A DNA stretch of 64,000 nucleotides, taken from contig JAREIK010009737.1 of NCBI GenBank assembly GCA_029783825.1, positions 1-64,000 of the forward strand, written 5' to 3'. The translations under genes were made by a program, and so were the position numbers. Under the pieces are notes generated by a model. The model saw only the letters and a program-made list of their open reading frames with translations. It ran no database searches and was not told where the DNA came from. Positions 62,381 to 64,000 of this stretch are shown in pieces. Position 1 is the stretch's first letter; each line of letters starts with the position of its first letter. This stretch comes from Sapria himalayana (Eukaryota > Streptophyta > Magnoliopsida > Malpighiales > Rafflesiaceae).

Positions 62381-62939
62381 TTAAACCCATATATATGTTC
62401 TTATACATAATTATTTTTATTATTTTGTTTTATAATTTTAAATAATTATGATGATAAGAATTACAAAAGATATTTGATTTTTATTTTTGATATTGTTTTA
62501 CTTGATTATATTTTATTAATAGATAAAAATTATAAATAATATTTAATAAAACATATAATTTTTATATATATTAAAAAAGTGTACCTAACAAAAAAAATGT
62601 GTCATGATTACGCATTTTGCTTCAAAACTCCAAAAGACTTTTAAGCCTTGGACATCAAGGCTCCAAAAAGTTTTTGTCTTGATATATCTTGCACCTCAAA
62701 TAACTTTGACTAATATGAGTAAAAGTCTCCTATAAAAAGATTATGAAAGCCATTTTGATGAAATAAGTCATGAGGCAAAAAAAATACATGTCAAGGTAAG
62801 AATACTTGACATACTAAAATGGACCACAAGACAGCAAAACCAATTGAGAATTCATCGATACATTGTGACAATTCTAAGAGATTATAAATTTTCACCATAA
62901 TATTTCTACGAGTGCATTAGAGAGATCGATGAAATAGAA
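62381..62939. other. AT-rich sequence without gene
   Basis: Has the repeated words ctccaaaagacttttaagcc and ctccaaaaagtttttgtc. No coding content. Confidence 0.45.
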
Positions 62940-63400
62940 TGTCATGACCCAGTAAAATTCAAAAAAATATCAGATAGTAGGTTCGGCTTAAAAAGATTTT
63001 CAGAATGATCTTGAAGAGATTTCAAGATGAATCATATAAAGTTCTAAAGACTTCACTCTATTCACTCAAGAATATTTTAAATTTTTTATGTAATGAGATT
63101 GTGATAGGTTACAAAATTTAAGTTATTGGTGAAGAAAAGCTCTCGTTATATAAGGGAGAGGGAGAGTATTTATCATTGTACACTCCAATTTTATTTAGAA
63201 TGTATCATTTCTCTCTAAATATTTTTTTCTTAATAAGTTAATAGATGTAACTTAATAGATATAATGAGTGGATAAAGCAATAGGTGTAACTTAATAGATG
63301 TAACTCTTGTGAAAGATAAGAATAGATTGACTTAAAAATTTGAAGAGGAAAATTTATTAGTATTAGGATGCACATATAGCAATATAGCTCATGATCCATG
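62940..63400 (+). mobile_element. Gypsy LTR, apparently solo
   Basis: Starts tgtcatgaccca and follows the LTR at 16853 in order: aatattttaaattttttatg, ttggtgaagaaaagctctc, a TATA box at 63147-63154, aactcttgtgaaag. No gag or protease follows within the window and no primer-binding site was recognised, so it may be a solo LTR or a 5' LTR with a decayed body. The right end is approximate. Confidence 0.55.
63147..63154 (+). promoter_or_regulatory. TATA box of the solo-like LTR
   Basis: tatataag preceded by gaaaagctctcgt, the same context as the TATA box at 17065. Confidence 0.45.
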
Positions 63401-64000
63401 ATACTTGCATAGGGAAAAAGATCCACTTAGTTTATATATTTTTCTATAGATGAATCTTGCCTTCTAGAAAAATAAAAGACAAACGATTATAATGATGTTC
63501 AATACAAAGGCACAGTTTATGGTGATAATGGTAGTTAGATGCGAGATACTTGGGATCAAGCACACATACTCAAAAATATCATGAATCCACTTTCTTTTCT
63601 CAACACTTTTTAATATAATAGTGAGATAATGAAATATATAATTTCCAATCTAGTATTTTAAGAGCGAATAAAACAAATAAATATTTAATGCTTCTTCCTC
63701 GAAGAATTCTTCACATAAATATTCAAAATATCTCAATTTACTTTTCTTTCCTACAAACTTAGTGTTCTACATGTTTACGTACCAAGTTAAAGCTTTATTA
63801 TTTTAATTTCAAATTATTTTTTAGTTTATTGCTTGCCTAATTTTATGATTGATGGAATACCCAACATATAGACGACCTCAAATCATTAGCTTATTATGTA
63901 AGCACACCACTTGTTTGTTATTAATTATTGAGTATTTATTTCTAATTTGATAATTTTATTTATGAGTTAGGTTTTCAATAATATGTTTCAATTTTTTATT
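63401..64000. other. AT-rich sequence without gene
   Basis: No domain, repeat or LTR end recognised before the window stops. Confidence 0.4.

Overview
This is a strongly A+T-rich, repeat-dominated stretch of eukaryotic nuclear DNA, almost certainly from a flowering plant. The evidence is a set of plant-type transposable elements: a CACTA transposase with a plant-type intron, Athila-lineage and another Ty3/gypsy pol, several Ty1/copia pols, an L1-like RT, hAT transposases of the BED plus DUF659 type, and one LTR/primer-binding site resembling the plant initiator-Met type. I cannot name the species. I found no intact host gene, no rRNA or tRNA gene, no CRISPR array and nothing prokaryotic. Every recognisable coding region is a broken transposon gene with stops, frameshifts and often mutated catalytic residues.

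Layout. 0-2.4 kb: CACTA transposase remnants, a GC-rich trinucleotide block and the end of a hAT-like element. 2.9-25.0 kb: a large inverted repeat, arm A about 2913-6095 and arm B about 21786-24996, roughly 3.2 kb each and about 98% identical where I compared them closely. Its 15.7 kb spacer is a nest of decayed elements: copia pol (+), a hAT element with the start of its transposase (+), an Athila-like pol (-) interrupted by a 642-bp hAT-type element with a perfect 8-bp target duplication, more copia pol (+), a gypsy LTR/gag/protease/RT (+), and an L1-like RT (+). Arm B runs straight into an Athila-like RT, RNase H and integrase remnant (24.5-26.5 kb). Arm A ends abruptly inside the same RT, so arm B looks like the source and arm A like the copy.

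26.5-52 kb: mostly featureless AT-rich DNA with a degenerate hAT transposase (28.8-29.8 kb, -), a three-copy tandem repeat beside it, three copia remnants on the minus strand (31.1-31.4, 36.5-40.0, 44.7-47.2 kb), a complete 443-bp hAT-type miniature element (41.4 kb), assorted microsatellites, and the end of a CACTA element (51.5-52.05 kb).

52.05-61.1 kb is one continuous GATA/GACA simple-sequence array of about 9 kb. It contains a diverged direct duplication of about 4.15 kb that can be followed by unique landmark strings. It passes directly into about 1 kb of almost pure purine (GAA/GGA-type) sequence, which stops at another hAT-like terminus (62.13 kb). The window closes with a solo-LTR-like sequence related to the LTR at 16.85 kb, then AT-rich DNA.

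There is no gene network here. What can be read is the order of insertion, duplication and decay. The points most worth checking are the inverted duplication and its polarity, the GATA/GACA plus polypurine block with its internal duplication, and the GC-ended hAT family with datable nested insertions. I did not find an undescribed functional system.
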